Below, in pieces: positions 28,354 through 37,967 of a stretch of DNA of 64,000 bases. Below the pieces are notes generated by a model, which was not told where the DNA came from, made no database searches, and saw nothing but the letters and a program-made list of their open reading frames with translations. Source of the DNA: SMYC01 sp963578475 (GTDB taxonomy: Bacteria; Acidobacteriota; Vicinamibacteria; Marinacidobacterales; SMYC01); contig CAUZCL010000016.1 of NCBI GenBank assembly GCA_963578475.1, forward strand, positions 33,308 through 97,307. Direction: 5' to 3'. The position numbers and the translations under genes are program-made. Each line of letters opens with the position of its first letter. The first letter of the stretch is position 1.

Positions 28354-29367
28354 ATGAGCCAAACGATATTGGTCACCGGCGGCGCCGGGTTCATCGGCAG
28401 CGGCTTCATTCACTATCTCACGACCGCACATCCCGACTGGTCGATCCTCAATCTCGACAAGCTGACCTATGCCGGGAATCTCGAGAACCTTCGCGAAGTC
28501 GAAGACCGGCCCAACTATCGTTTCATCCAGGGCGACATTTGTGACCGGGAGACGGTCAACCCGCTCGTTGCCGAAGCCGACTGCGTCGTGAACTTCGCCG
28601 CCGAAACGCACGTCGATCGCTCGATACACGACGCCGGCGACTTCATCATTACGGACGTGTTCGGAACCTACGTCCTGCTCGAAGCGTTTCGCGCGGCGGA
28701 TCGCCCCAAGCGTTTCGTTCAGGTCTCGACAGACGAAGTCTACGGCTTTATCGAGACGGGCTCGGCGCGCGAGACCGACATTCTCGCGCCGCGCAATCCC
28801 TATTCGGCGAGCAAGCTGGGCGCCGATCGCCTGGCTTATTCCTACTTCGTCACCTACGGTGTTCCCGTGATCGTGACACGGGCATCCAATAATTACGGGC
28901 CCCGTCAATATCCCGAGAAAGTGATCCCGCTCTTCGTGACGAACGCGCTCGAAGACCGTCCGCTGCCGCTATACGGAGACGGCCTGCAGGTGCGCGACTG
29001 GCTCCACGTCGATGATCACTGTCGCGCGATCGATGTTGTGCTAGAGCACGGCATCGACGGCGAAACCTATAATATCGGCGGCGGGCACGAGCTCACCAAC
29101 CTCGAGCTGACGAAGACCGTCCTCGCACTCCTTGGAAAACCCGAAAGCCTCATCCAGCCCGTCGCGGATCGCCCGGGCCACGACCGCCGCTATAGTGTGG
29201 ACACCGAAAAGCTGCGCGGTCTCGGATGGAAACCAGAGATTCTCTTCGCGAAGGGCCTCGAGGAAACCGTTCGGTGGTATCGCGAGAACCCGGAATGGTG
29301 GCAGGTGATCAAGAACAAAAGCAAGGAGTATCGTGCCTTTCAGAAAAAGCACTACGGCACACCCTAA
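28354..29367 (+). CDS. rmlB: dTDP-glucose 4,6-dehydratase
   Basis: This extended short-chain dehydrogenase converts dTDP-glucose to dTDP-4-keto-6-deoxyglucose, the first committed step to dTDP-L-rhamnose. It has the NAD-binding ILVTGGAGFIGSGFIHYL, NLDKLTYAGNLENL, the catalytic VSTDEVYGFI (Thr-Asp-Glu) and PYSASKLGADRL (YxxxK), TRASNNYGPRQYPEK and HDRRYSVDTEKLRGLGW. The 337 residues match the family. No other rml gene is near, so the sugar pathway must be split across the genome. A possible small ORF overlaps its 3' end. Confidence 0.94.
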   Translation: MSQTILVTGGAGFIGSGFIHYLTTAHPDWSILNLDKLTYAGNLENLREVEDRPNYRFIQGDICDRETVNPLVAEADCVVNFAAETHVDRSIHDAGDFIITDVFGTYVLLEAFRAADRPKRFVQVSTDEVYGFIETGSARETDILAPRNPYSASKLGADRLAYSYFVTYGVPVIVTRASNNYGPRQYPEKVIPLFVTNALEDRPLPLYGDGLQVRDWLHVDDHCRAIDVVLEHGIDGETYNIGGGHELTNLELTKTVLALLGKPESLIQPVADRPGHDRRYSVDTEKLRGLGWKPEILFAKGLEETVRWYRENPEWWQVIKNKSKEYRAFQKKHYGTP

Positions 29368-29497
29368 CTCCGCAACCCCCGCTTTGTTGGTGGTAGCTAC
29401 AGCCAACTCGCTGAACCCGAAATCTTCACGGGTCGTCATCGACGACGTCGCCCGCCTCGTAGTCCAAGAACTGATGCGCGAGCGCATTGTTCAGTAG
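29333..29497 (+). CDS. Possible small ORF overlapping the end of rmlB
   Basis: GTG 29333, four bases after AAGGAG, opens 54 codons ending in TAG 29495-29497. The end reads ALLVVATANSLNPKSSRVVI and DDVARLVVQELMRERIVQ, which looks protein-like, and it is in a different frame from rmlB. The Shine-Dalgarno-like string is itself part of rmlB coding sequence, so this evidence is weak. It could equally be the tail of a lost gene. Confidence 0.25.
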   Translation: MPFRKSTTAHPNSATPALLVVATANSLNPKSSRVVIDDVARLVVQELMRERIVQ

Positions 29498-29500
29498 TAG

Positions 29501-30390
29501 TCAATATGTCCAGCTGAGCGAATTGTCTAGTTGCTCGCCGTCTTTCAGGGTAAGGTCACCGTCAAGATAACGGGACCGTTCTCGTGGGCTGGCGAGCATC
29601 GTCCCGACACCGAATAGAGCACGTGCTTTCACGGGCGTCGACATGGGCAATATCGAGGGGCACGGCGCCCCCGTTTTCTTGCCCGCCAAGGACCAGGCGA
29701 GACGCAGGCTCGTCGCGTCCAAAGCTTGGTTGCTGCGATTTACGAGACGGATCTCGAGCACGTAACTTTCGCCCAGCGCGACTTTGTCCGGGCTCAGCTG
29801 GATCAGAAGATGGGCGGGGTTGGCAGGAAGCGAGGTGGCCTGGTGGACCTTTTCGTCTTCGACGACGAAACCGCGTACTTCGCTCGCTGCCACCGTCGGG
29901 TCTCCGAAAAGCGTTTCGCCTAGCCGAAATCGCTTCTCCGGGCTTTCGATGAGCCGGCTTGCCTCGGACGGGTCACGCTCTTCGATAGCAACGAGTAGAT
30001 CCGAGCGTTGACGGACCAAAGCGCCTGATTGGCCTCGCGGAGCGCCGCGAGGTCATTCTTGGGGTCGCGGACGGAGGCGATCTTTTTGTGGGCTTCTTGA
30101 ATGGCCGTTAGATCCCGTGTGGCGGCATTTCGAATCGCCGTCAGCTCCCGCTGCTGCCGGGCAAGGTCGAGCGACAGTGCTCGCGTCCTCGTGTGGGAGT
30201 CTTCGTTGACCGCCGAGACGTCGCGCTTCAGCTCCCACATCTGGTCGGCGAGTCGCCAGCCGTCAAAGCCGACCAGCCCCACAGACACGAGCGCGCTGAG
30301 ACCGATCACGGAGAGGGCTACCACGAGATAGACGTGATTCCGCCGCAGCTGACCTTTAAGCTCCGTAATCTCTTGTTCTAGCTTACTCAA
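29501..30390 (-). pseudogene. Frameshifted membrane-anchored coiled-coil protein
   Basis: The N-terminal part (from ATG 30390) has a short coiled coil (SKLEQEITELKGQLRR), one membrane helix (YLVVALSVIGLSALVSVGLV) and a long periplasmic helix (RTRALSLDLARQQRELTAIR). Near 30003 the frame shifts by one base. The continuation LVAIEERDPSEASRLIESPE, then a beta-rich domain (SPDKVALGESYVLEIRLVNR), ends at 29501. The joined product is about 295 residues. It is anchored by one helix with most of the chain outside. No family is recognised. One indel is the only lesion, so an error cannot be excluded. Confidence 0.68.
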
Positions 30391-30568
30391 GAATATGGCT
30401 CCAGCGTGGGGCCTATTGTGGAAGGTTCAGTTTATGGTTGCAAGCTCGCCGAATGGGTTCGGTTCGCTGCTGCCAGCTTCCCGCTACCCCGCGCTCCTCT
30501 CTCTAGCTGGCGGTCGTCATCGAGTCCTGAGAGATGGGTAGCCGATAGCAGGTAGCCGAGAGCGTTAT

Positions 30569-31477
30569 TCACGGCTGCACCGAGTAGCCAGGGCGAGCTC
30601 TCACCTCGTCGGGCCCAAAGCCGTCCACTTCGACGCGGACTTCGTGCCAGCCGGGGAGTGGCACGCCTCGCGGCTGATAACCGATGAGATAGCGGTTCTT
30701 CATCTCGGCGAGGATGCTGAGATAGATCGCGCGGAGCTCAGAGGTCGACTCCGCGGACCACTCTCGGCCGCCGGTCGCTTCCGTCAAATCAGAGAGGTAC
30801 TTTGCCGCGATCACCGTCTTGTTCCGTGTGCGCGCGCGACCGGAAAGCGACCTCGACGCGATTTGCGGCGTCGTGACGGCAACGACATGAATCACGACGG
30901 GAGCACCCCGAACCTGCTCGAGCACCTCGGATGTCGTGAGCCAACTCGTGTTCTCGAGACCATCACTGAAGACGAGCACTAGCGGTCGTCCCGGGCTCCC
31001 ATGGAGAAGCGACAGCCCAGCGAACAAGGCGTCGTTCAGCCCCGTCTCCCCCGCACCCATAGGCTCGTCAAGCGCAGCGTGGATGCGCGCGAAATCTCCG
31101 CTCATCGAAGATCCGAGCCGCATGCGACGGGTGAAGCTGACGAGACCGACTTCGTCTCGTGGATCGAGTCCGTCGACGAAAAAGTGTGCCGCCGCTCTGA
31201 GATCGTTGACTTTCTCACCGGATACGCTCCCGCTAATATCTAGAAGCAGCATCGTGCTGAGCGGCGTGACGTCCTTGGTCACAAGATCTAGACTTTGACG
31301 AACGCCGTTATCGAAGACCGTAAACCGTGACGCATCGATGTCGGCTGCAGGTTTCCCGTCTCGTGTGACGTACACGTCGATATAGACGGCGTGGACGTCG
31401 AGATCGAAACTGTAGATGCGGGGCGATTCCTGGGGCGCAGACCACAGAGCCGCGAGTGCAAACAGGAGACCGCTCAA
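30569..31477 (-). CDS. VWFA-related secreted protein (acidobacterial type)
   Basis: The 302-residue protein begins with a TTG (31477) and a signal peptide (SGLLFALAALWSAPQ), then YIDVYVTRDGKPAADIDASR, FTVFDNGVRQSL and the metal-ion-dependent adhesion site TMLLLDISGSVSGEKVNDLR. It continues with DPRDEVGLVSFTRRM and SDGLENTS. These features define the VWFA-related family that is greatly expanded in Acidobacteria and usually located in the periplasm or on the surface. It directly follows the TPR gene (2 bases between stop and start), so the two are co-transcribed. The ligand is unknown. Confidence 0.88.
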   Translation of the reverse strand: MSGLLFALAALWSAPQESPRIYSFDLDVHAVYIDVYVTRDGKPAADIDASRFTVFDNGVRQSLDLVTKDVTPLSTMLLLDISGSVSGEKVNDLRAAAHFFVDGLDPRDEVGLVSFTRRMRLGSSMSGDFARIHAALDEPMGAGETGLNDALFAGLSLLHGSPGRPLVLVFSDGLENTSWLTTSEVLEQVRGAPVVIHVVAVTTPQIASRSLSGRARTRNKTVIAAKYLSDLTEATGGREWSAESTSELRAIYLSILAEMKNRYLIGYQPRGVPLPGWHEVRVEVDGFGPDEVRARPGYSVQP

Positions 31478-31479
31478 GC

Positions 31480-32397
31480 CTACCGCACCTTCTCTCGAAG
31501 CTCACGGAATTGCGCCGCCAAGGCGTCGTGGTCACCTTTGATATAGAGCCACCATCCGTCGCGCTCCGCGGGGACGGCCCCTTCCGCAAAGAACGATTCG
31601 ACGATTTGACGCGCTCGCTCGGGCCGGCCGCTTCGCCGGAGTGCAAACCCCAACGCCATCGCCGCCGGTTGGCATAGCGGGTCCACAGCAACCGCGGCCT
31701 CGAAGTGTCTCAGGGCGAGTGCGGAATCGCCGCGCTCCTCGTAGAGGTCGCCGAGAAGAAGGTTCCCCGGGAGCAGCAGCCGCACATCATCGGTCAGAGA
31801 AAGACTCTTCTCGATCTCCTCGATGGCTTGCTCCGGTTTTCCCGAGAGCTCGAAGACGCGGCCGAGACGGAGATGAGCCTCCGCATGGCCAGGCTCTCGC
31901 TCGAGCACCGAGCGGAAAGTATCTTCGGCAAGTGCGACCGCCTTGTCACTTCCCAACCACCCAGCCACTTCGTAGGCGGAGCCCGCTTGAATCGCAAGAA
32001 CAAGATCGTCTGGAAAGAGAGCGCGCGCTTTCTCGAGATGCGGGATCGCGCTCCATGGACGCATGAGCGTTTGAAAGTGTCGGGCGATCCATAGACGCCA
32101 CGACCGCACGAACGCCGTGTCTTTCAGTCCTTCCAAGAGTCGCTCGGCTTCCAAGAGATGGACACGCTCTTTCTCGACGACTTCCACGGCGACTTCCGTA
32201 TGAAGAAGGATCGCCGCTATCTCGAGCTCAACGTCCGGAAGTTCCGACCCGTCGAGCGCTGCTTTAACCTCGTCCACTTCAGCCGCGCGAAGTGTCGCGA
32301 CCGCGCTGTACGTCGAGCCCGAGCGGTAGCTCTCCACGAGCGCGAGATAATCGTTGGGCGTGAGCGCGAGAAGGCACATCGCGACGAGCCCTTTCAT
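31480..32397 (-). CDS. TPR-repeat protein with signal peptide
   Basis: The 305-residue protein starts MKGLVAMCLLALTPNDYLAL, a short secretory leader. Several tetratricopeptide units follow, for example PEQAIEEIEKSLSLTDDVRL, GDLYEERGDSALALRHFEAA and MALGFALRRSGRPERARQIV. Such proteins act as scaffolds for other envelope proteins. It lies downstream of the two esterase genes and immediately upstream of the VWFA gene; TPR plus VWFA pairs are common in Acidobacteria. It may be transcribed with the ATP-grasp/esterase operon because only 22 bases separate it from the esterase stop. Confidence 0.82.
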   Translation of the reverse strand: MKGLVAMCLLALTPNDYLALVESYRSGSTYSAVATLRAAEVDEVKAALDGSELPDVELEIAAILLHTEVAVEVVEKERVHLLEAERLLEGLKDTAFVRSWRLWIARHFQTLMRPWSAIPHLEKARALFPDDLVLAIQAGSAYEVAGWLGSDKAVALAEDTFRSVLEREPGHAEAHLRLGRVFELSGKPEQAIEEIEKSLSLTDDVRLLLPGNLLLGDLYEERGDSALALRHFEAAVAVDPLCQPAAMALGFALRRSGRPERARQIVESFFAEGAVPAERDGWWLYIKGDHDALAAQFRELREKVR

Positions 32398-32419
32398 GAG
32401 AGAACCCAGGGCGGCCGCT

Positions 32420-33148
32420 TCACGCTAGCTCATCGAGATATTTCGGAAACATCTTCCGCCACGTGACCCAGTCGTGGTGCCATTCGGCGCCCCAGGAATC
32501 GACACGGTTCGGAATGCCCTTCCCGCCCAGAAGCTCCGCCATCCGCCAGGACTCCTCGATGTCCTCGGCCTCGCCTTCCCCAGAAGCCAGAAGCACGAAA
32601 CGTGATCTGAGCGTCTCGAGAAGCTCTCCTTCGAGATCGGGAAGGAAATGGAGGGGCGAGGAGAAAAGCCTGTCCTCCGTCGCCTCGGCTCGCAAGAAGC
32701 GATCGAGATTGTGGGTCCCGCTCAAACACACGGCATGGGTGAACGCGTCCGGGTAGCGGGCCAAAACCGCCAGTGCGTTGAACGCGCCAATCGAAGATCC
32801 CGCGGTGATGATACCGATATCCGGGGACCGACAATCTTCCCGAATCGCGGGAACGAGCTCGTGGTACACGAACTGCTCGAACTGATTCTGAACCCACATG
32901 CGGTGCTGCGGCGTTCCCTCTTCCGTCAAAAGCGACTGGCCGGCAACGCTGTCGCAGGAAAAGATCTTCACGCGACCCGCTTCGAGAAGAGGGCCCAGAG
33001 CGTCTATGACGTGGAAGCGCTCGATCTCCTCCGCATCACCGCCCGCCGTCGGGAACAGGAGCACCGGCGTTCCCATCTCGCCCCAGCGCACAACAGCCAC
33101 GTCGGCGCGGACGCGCTGTGAGTACCAGCCGCTCCTGAGCTTCGTCAC
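32420..33148 (-). CDS. Putative esterase, alpha/beta hydrolase (second of pair)
   Basis: The 242-residue hydrolase of the putative-esterase (esterase D/Fes-like) family shows GTPVLLFPTAGGDAEEIERF (oxyanion region) and IGIITAGSSIGAFNALAVLA, with nucleophile Ser in GSSIG. FVLLASGEGEAEDIE and a catalytic-His region near SWGAEWHHDWVTWRKMFP follow. No signal peptide is evident, so it is probably cytoplasmic. GTG 33148 directly follows the stop of the upstream esterase. It belongs to the minus-strand operon with the ATP-grasp and S51-like genes; a role in hydrolysing or transferring an acyl product of that pathway is inferred. Confidence 0.82.
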   Translation of the reverse strand: MTKLRSGWYSQRVRADVAVVRWGEMGTPVLLFPTAGGDAEEIERFHVIDALGPLLEAGRVKIFSCDSVAGQSLLTEEGTPQHRMWVQNQFEQFVYHELVPAIREDCRSPDIGIITAGSSIGAFNALAVLARYPDAFTHAVCLSGTHNLDRFLRAEATEDRLFSSPLHFLPDLEGELLETLRSRFVLLASGEGEAEDIEESWRMAELLGGKGIPNRVDSWGAEWHHDWVTWRKMFPKYLDELA

Positions 33149-34315
33149 CTATTCGTAAACCATCCAAAGCGGGCCGGGAAAGAGCCACGAAAGCCCTTCG
33201 CGCATGCGGTCGCGCCAATTCTCCCAGTTGTGCCCATCCCGCGCTTCGACGTAGCGGAGCTCCATTCCCGTTTTCTGCAGGAACGGAACGAGCGATCGAT
33301 TCTCGTAGATATTTGCTTCATAGGTCCCGCAACTGATGAAGACTTTTTCGCTCACGGATTTGGGCTTCTCGCGAAAGGAGTTCATGAACTCCACCACGGG
33401 ATCGAAGGCAGAACCACGCTGATGCTCACCGATGTCGCTGAACGCGAACGAGCCCGATTGCAGAAGAAGACGTCCGTAAAAACCCGGATAGCACCAGGCT
33501 GTCGCGAGCGAAGCCACTGCGCCAAAACTCGCGCCCATGAGTCCGCGATGGCGCGGCTGCTTCAGAAGGGGAAGCTCCGATTCGAGAAACGGGACGAGCT
33601 CCTCCGTGAGGTAGCGGGCGTGGGGCTGATGGTTCGCGTATTCGGTCAAGCGCTTTTCCGGATGGGTGAGCGCCACGATCATGCCCGGGATCTCGAGTCG
33701 ATAGATCAAGTTGTCGAGCACGGTCTTCATGCCCGAATATTTCAGATATTCCGGTCCATCGTGAACGACCAGCAACGGATAGCGCCGCGTCGTCCGGAAT
33801 CGCGCCGGCAAATAGAGCACTACTTTTCGTGCGCTTCCTACCGCGTGGCTGTCGAAGACCATTTCTTTGAGCGTGCCCGGGCGCGCCTCCGGGTCGGGCT
33901 GGGCCCATTCCGGTATCTCGTATCCCACGGTATGGCACACCGAGTTCTGGCCGAACGGATCCGAGGCTTTGTGAGGGTTGAGCGGGTCGAGCAACCATTC
34001 CAGTTTTCCGTGATGGGTTCTCTGAAGCTTGTACTCGATGCGTGAGTCCGGCGGAAGCTCCATGACGAGATACCACAGGTCCGTCCCTACGACGTGCTTG
34101 AACTGTTGGGACGAAGGAAGGCCGTAGATCCAATGCCCGAGAAAGACAGCTTCCGCGGGTCCTCGGTAGACGAACGTTGTGTACGACCCTTCGACGAGCG
34201 GAAATTCGTGCGACTCGATGAATGCGTCGATCTCCATGCGCGTCGGTTTCTGGTCAGAGACGCCGTGGATCGCGAGCTCGCGCTCGGTGATGTCCTCTCG
34301 CTCTCGCGTTACCAC
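33149..34315 (-). CDS. Enterochelin-esterase-like hydrolase with N-terminal carbohydrate-binding-like domain
   Basis: The 388-residue protein has an N-terminal beta-sandwich resembling the early-set/CBM48-like domain of Fes-type esterases (TTFVYRGPAEAVFLGHWIYG, DLWYLVMELPPDSRIEYKLQ). An alpha/beta hydrolase follows (PLLVVHDGPEYLKYSGMKTV, RGLMGASFGAVASLATAW with nucleophile Ser in GASFG, VEARDGHNWENWRDRM with catalytic His). Fes-type enzymes cleave cyclic or linear ester/amide-linked metabolites. GTG 34315 overlaps the stop of the S51-like gene by 7 bases. A longer frame-open upstream part is antisense-like text inside that gene and is not included. Confidence 0.85.
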   Translation of the reverse strand: MVTREREDITERELAIHGVSDQKPTRMEIDAFIESHEFPLVEGSYTTFVYRGPAEAVFLGHWIYGLPSSQQFKHVVGTDLWYLVMELPPDSRIEYKLQRTHHGKLEWLLDPLNPHKASDPFGQNSVCHTVGYEIPEWAQPDPEARPGTLKEMVFDSHAVGSARKVVLYLPARFRTTRRYPLLVVHDGPEYLKYSGMKTVLDNLIYRLEIPGMIVALTHPEKRLTEYANHQPHARYLTEELVPFLESELPLLKQPRHRGLMGASFGAVASLATAWCYPGFYGRLLLQSGSFAFSDIGEHQRGSAFDPVVEFMNSFREKPKSVSEKVFISCGTYEANIYENRSLVPFLQKTGMELRYVEARDGHNWENWRDRMREGLSWLFPGPLWMVYE

Positions 34316-35253
34316 GATGTCACTTTCTCCACAGTGCCGTTCGGGCTGAGACGAAGCACTCCTTCTTCTGCCGAGAACGTCTCGCCATTGAACGCGACGC
34401 AGTCGCCGTCCCCCATGACGATGCAATAATCGGGAAGGAACCGGCTCGCAAACGAGGCGACCCCATCCTCCTCACTCAAATCGAGTCGCTTCTTGCCGTC
34501 GGGAAGCGCCACCAGTCGGGGGCAGAGACCGAGCCCTTCCTCCATGACCTCGGCATTGCCTGGGCCCTGCGGTGGATGGTCGTGAAAGAGCACCACCCGC
34601 TCGGTGAGCACCATGGCGCCCGCAGACCAGGCGACGATCGTCTTGTCTCGAGCAAGCTCTTTCATCCCGAAGAGACGAAGCCGGTTGAGAAGAACCGCGA
34701 CATGGCCGCCGGTGATGACAAGCGCTGGCGCACCCTCGAGAATCGTGCGGAGCTCCTCGCGCTCGCGTGCGATCACTTCCCGCTCGAGAGGCTTCAAGGC
34801 AGTCTCGAACTCTCCTCGAATATCGAGAATGCGCTGCAAATGCCAGGCGTCGAGCTCCCGCAGTTGCTCGATCGCATGTTCTTGTTCCGGACGCAGCAGC
34901 TCTTCGTGCCCTTCGGCCTTCAGAAGGCGCCGGACGCTCGCGACGACGTAGGAGAGGCGCAAGTCGTAAAGCCCTTCGACCTCCCTCAGCTTGTGCTGCA
35001 TTTCACGGTGGGCTTCGCGGAATTCCGGGTCTTCCCGGAACACGCGCTCGGCGCGGCGATAGAGCTCGAGATCGAGCGAGCGGCCGCCGAGATGACCGTC
35101 GAGCTCTTCGTCCTCGCCCTCACGCTCCTGCCAACCGGCGGTCACGACGGCGATCGGGCCATCGGCTAGATCGAGCTTCTCGTAGAGCTCGCCTAGAGTC
35201 GGCTCGTGGTACTGCGGACCCAGGAGCCAGATCGTACGGTTCTCGTATGTCAC
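34309..35253 (-). CDS. S51-like (cyanophycinase/glutamine amidotransferase-like) protein
   Basis: The 314-residue protein of the type-1 glutamine-amidotransferase-like fold contains IAVVTAGWQEREGED, PALVITGGHVAVLLNRLRL and KTIVAWSAGAMVLTERVVLF. SAGAM matches the nucleophile-elbow of peptidase S51 / cyanophycinase (GSSAGA), with Ser as likely nucleophile. A long helical insertion (REMQHKLREVEGLYDLRLSY to ELRTILEGA) sits in the middle. Peptidase S51 members cut after Asp or isopeptide bonds. Here it may trim or release an amide-linked product of the neighbouring ATP-grasp ligases. GTG 35253 overlaps the ATP-grasp stop (GTGA). Confidence 0.78.
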   Translation of the reverse strand: MTYENRTIWLLGPQYHEPTLGELYEKLDLADGPIAVVTAGWQEREGEDEELDGHLGGRSLDLELYRRAERVFREDPEFREAHREMQHKLREVEGLYDLRLSYVVASVRRLLKAEGHEELLRPEQEHAIEQLRELDAWHLQRILDIRGEFETALKPLEREVIAREREELRTILEGAPALVITGGHVAVLLNRLRLFGMKELARDKTIVAWSAGAMVLTERVVLFHDHPPQGPGNAEVMEEGLGLCPRLVALPDGKKRLDLSEEDGVASFASRFLPDYCIVMGDGDCVAFNGETFSAEEGVLRLSPNGTVEKVTSW

Positions 35254-36482
35254 TCTGCTCGTACCTTCACAGTTTCGCCGACGTGATTCAACATTTCGCG
35301 AAGCTCATCGTAATTCGGATGGCGCATGCGAAGCCACGCATTTCCCATATAGCCGGCCTCGACAGGCTTGGTCGGCTCTCCCGCACGCGGAAGATGATAG
35401 TCGATGATCCACTGGCCAAGCTCGTTCTCGATCGAGGCGATCCCCTCATAGCCGATGATCGTTCCATCTCGCTCGGGACGGAGCGCGATGATACCGGCCG
35501 CGTAGGCACGCGAAGCCTTCTGGCTTGTGCTTTTCGACGTGACGGCGACCGCCCATTCACGATAGAGGTCCATCTCGTTGCCGACACCATAGAGGTCCCA
35601 GGCGCCGACACCAGGCGGCCGGCAGCCGGTCTCCGAGAACTTTAGACCCTTTGGCCCGAAGAACCACTCCATGTGAGTCGAGGAGGTCTCGATCCCGAGC
35701 AGCGAGATGACTTTCTTCCCCATCTCCCGCACTTGCTCGTAGCCCGAGGCGGTATCGACTTGATTGGTCGCGATGAACTGCGGCAAGATGAAGCCCTCGC
35801 GCATCGCTTCTAGAACGTTCGGGTAGTAGTGCGAGATGCAGTCGTGAGCCACTTCACCGTTGATGGTAATGGTGTCGTAGAAGCCCTCGTGGCCCTCGAT
35901 GAACTCCTCGACCTCCTCGACCGCCACGCTCGCGCCTCGAGCCACTCCCATCTCGTCGAGCACAGCGTCGAGCTCGGCGTCGTCATCCGCGCGGGCGGTG
36001 CCTGCAGCACCCGCCCCATTCGGCGGTTTGATGATGACGGGATAGCCCACACCGGCGACGAAGTCGCGAATCTCCGAACGGGAGCTGCTGCCCATCGACT
36101 GCGCACAAGCAATGCCGCCTTCGCGCAGGACTTGTTTCATCGCGGGCTTGTCGCGGCACAAGAAGGCTGTCTTCGTGGACGTCCCCGCGATCGCGCAGGC
36201 TTCCCGCACATGGGCAGCAGGCAAGATATGGGCCTCGATTGTCACTTCGAGCCGATCGATGGGAAGCTTCGACTGAAGCCAGCGAACCTTCTTAGAAACG
36301 GCGCCCTCGTCCACGACCGACGGCACTTGCTCGTAGTGGGTCAACCAGCGCCGGAGCTCGTCATCGAGCGCTTCTTTCGAGCGCTCGCCAATGCCGGTAA
36401 CCGTTGCGCCGACGTCGTGGAGGGCTCGGGCAAACTCCCGCTGGTTCTTGGGAAAGCAAGGCTCGATGAGAACGACATGCAC
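35250..36482 (-). CDS. ATP-grasp ligase A
   Basis: The 410-residue ATP-grasp enzyme starts MHVVLIEPCFPKNQREFARA (pre-ATP-grasp Rossmann domain). The ATP-grasp domain has FLCRDKPAMKQVLREGGIAC, GYPVIIKPPNGAGAAGTARA (Lys and Gly-rich loop), VEEFIEGHEGFYDTI and metal-binding SSTHMEWFFGPKGLKFSETG followed by CRPPG. Such enzymes join a carboxylate to an amine, thiol or imine through an acyl-phosphate. It shares the HMEWF...E..[CA]RPPG signature with ligases B and C in this window. GTG 36482 is the start of a minus-strand operon running through the S51-like gene and two esterases. The substrate is unknown. Confidence 0.85.
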   Translation of the reverse strand: MHVVLIEPCFPKNQREFARALHDVGATVTGIGERSKEALDDELRRWLTHYEQVPSVVDEGAVSKKVRWLQSKLPIDRLEVTIEAHILPAAHVREACAIAGTSTKTAFLCRDKPAMKQVLREGGIACAQSMGSSSRSEIRDFVAGVGYPVIIKPPNGAGAAGTARADDDAELDAVLDEMGVARGASVAVEEVEEFIEGHEGFYDTITINGEVAHDCISHYYPNVLEAMREGFILPQFIATNQVDTASGYEQVREMGKKVISLLGIETSSTHMEWFFGPKGLKFSETGCRPPGVGAWDLYGVGNEMDLYREWAVAVTSKSTSQKASRAYAAGIIALRPERDGTIIGYEGIASIENELGQWIIDYHLPRAGEPTKPVEAGYMGNAWLRMRHPNYDELREMLNHVGETVKVRAE

Positions 36483-36581
36483 AGCGCTGACCCACTACGG
36501 AATAGAAGAGGCGCTAATCTATCAGGAATTAGCAGGAATTAGCGATCTTTGGCGACAACCCAAAAAGGCGGATGCGGCCTT

Positions 36582-37967
36582 TCAATCCTGCACGAGTCGC
36601 CGATAGACCGCGACATAAGTCTCGGCCTGGCGTTACCAGGAAAAATCCTGAGCCATCCCGTTCGCGACGAGCCAGCACAAGGACGCGCGGTCACGGTAGA
36701 GCTCGAGCGCGGTACCCAGAGCCCAACGGACCCCGTCCGCCGTGTCGTGCTCGAACACGATACCCGTGCCCTCGCCGGTCTCCGGGTCGAAGAGCTTCAC
36801 GCTATCCGCAAGACCTCCCGTCTTGCGCACGATGGGAACCGTCCCATATTTAAGGCTGTACATCTGATTGAACCCACAGGGCTCGTAGCGGGACGGCATG
36901 AGAAACATGTCCGCTGCAGCCTCGACCCAATGCGCGAGCGGGTCGTGAAAGCCACGATAGAAATAGACGCGGGCGGGGTAGTGTCTTTGGAGTGAAGCGA
37001 AGAGCTCTTCGTATGGCGCCTCGCCCGTGCCGAGGAGGACGAGTGTGAAGGACTCGCGTGACAAGGATCGGGAAGAGCCTCGACGAGCAAGTCGAGGCCT
37101 TTTTGCGCCGACAAGCGCGTCACCATGCCGACGAGCGGCACGTCCAGAGGTTGCGAAAGGCTCAGCTCCTTCAAAAGAGCTTTTTTGTTCTGTTCCTTTC
37201 CGTCGAGATTCTTTTCCGTGTAGCGGAACGGGATGAGCGTGTCCTTGGTGGGGCTCCACGTTTCATAATCGACGCCGTTCAGAATCCCGACGAGGTCGTC
37301 GCGGCAACGGCGCAAGAGCGCATCGAGACCATATCCTTGCTCGGAGGTCTGGATCTCCTCTGCATAGGTCGGGCTCACGGTGGAAAGATGGTCCGCGTGC
37401 ACGAGCCCGGTCTCGAGGAAATTGACGATACCGTCCTTCGAATCCCGGGCGCCGATGGCCTTCGCGACATCTGCGGAGAAAACGCCTTGGTAGGCAAGGT
37501 TGTGGATCGTGAGGAGCGTCTTCGCATTGTCAAAGAGCCGGGCCTTCTTCAAAAGAAGGGGCACGAGCGTCGTTTGCCAATCATTCAGATGGAAAATCTC
37601 CGGCGTGAAGGCCAGATGCTGGCAGGTCTCGATCACCGCACGGCAAAAAAAAACAGGAAGCGGAACGGCTCATCCTCGTCATTTGTATAGATGGCCTCGC
37701 GCGCGAAAAATCGAGGCGCATCGATGAAGTAGACCGGCACGCTAGAGCGCGGGAGCACCCCCCTTTTCAGCGCGAAGCCTTCCGTGCTCACTTCGACGGG
37801 CTCGATTTCGTGCGCGGCTATATCGATGCTGCCATAGAGCGGCACGAAAACACGCACGTCATGTCCGAGCTTACCAAGCGTTCTGGGAAGCGCCTCGGCC
37901 ACATCGGCGAGACGCTGGTCTTGGCGAAGGGCGTGAGCTCGGACGCGAGAAAAGCGATCCGACCCAT
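36582..37967 (-). pseudogene. glgA: Degenerate glycogen synthase (glgA)
   Basis: Pieces of a GT5 glycogen/starch synthase lie in successive frames: GRIAFLASELTPFAKT (start ATG 37967), LADVAEALPRTLGKLGHDVR, IETCQHLAFTPEIFHLNDWQ, KTLLTIHNLAYQGVF, VGMVTRLSAQKGLDLLVEAL, MFLMPSRYEPCGFNQMYSLK and YGTVPIVRKTGGL. Frame breaks lie near 37915, near 37070 and in a T9 run (minus strand; A9 at 37644-37652) where ten T would restore the frame. A TAA at 36635-36633 replaces a Glu codon before the last 16 residues. Multiple independent lesions make function unlikely. It sits divergently from ligase B with a shared palindromic start region. Confidence 0.85.
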
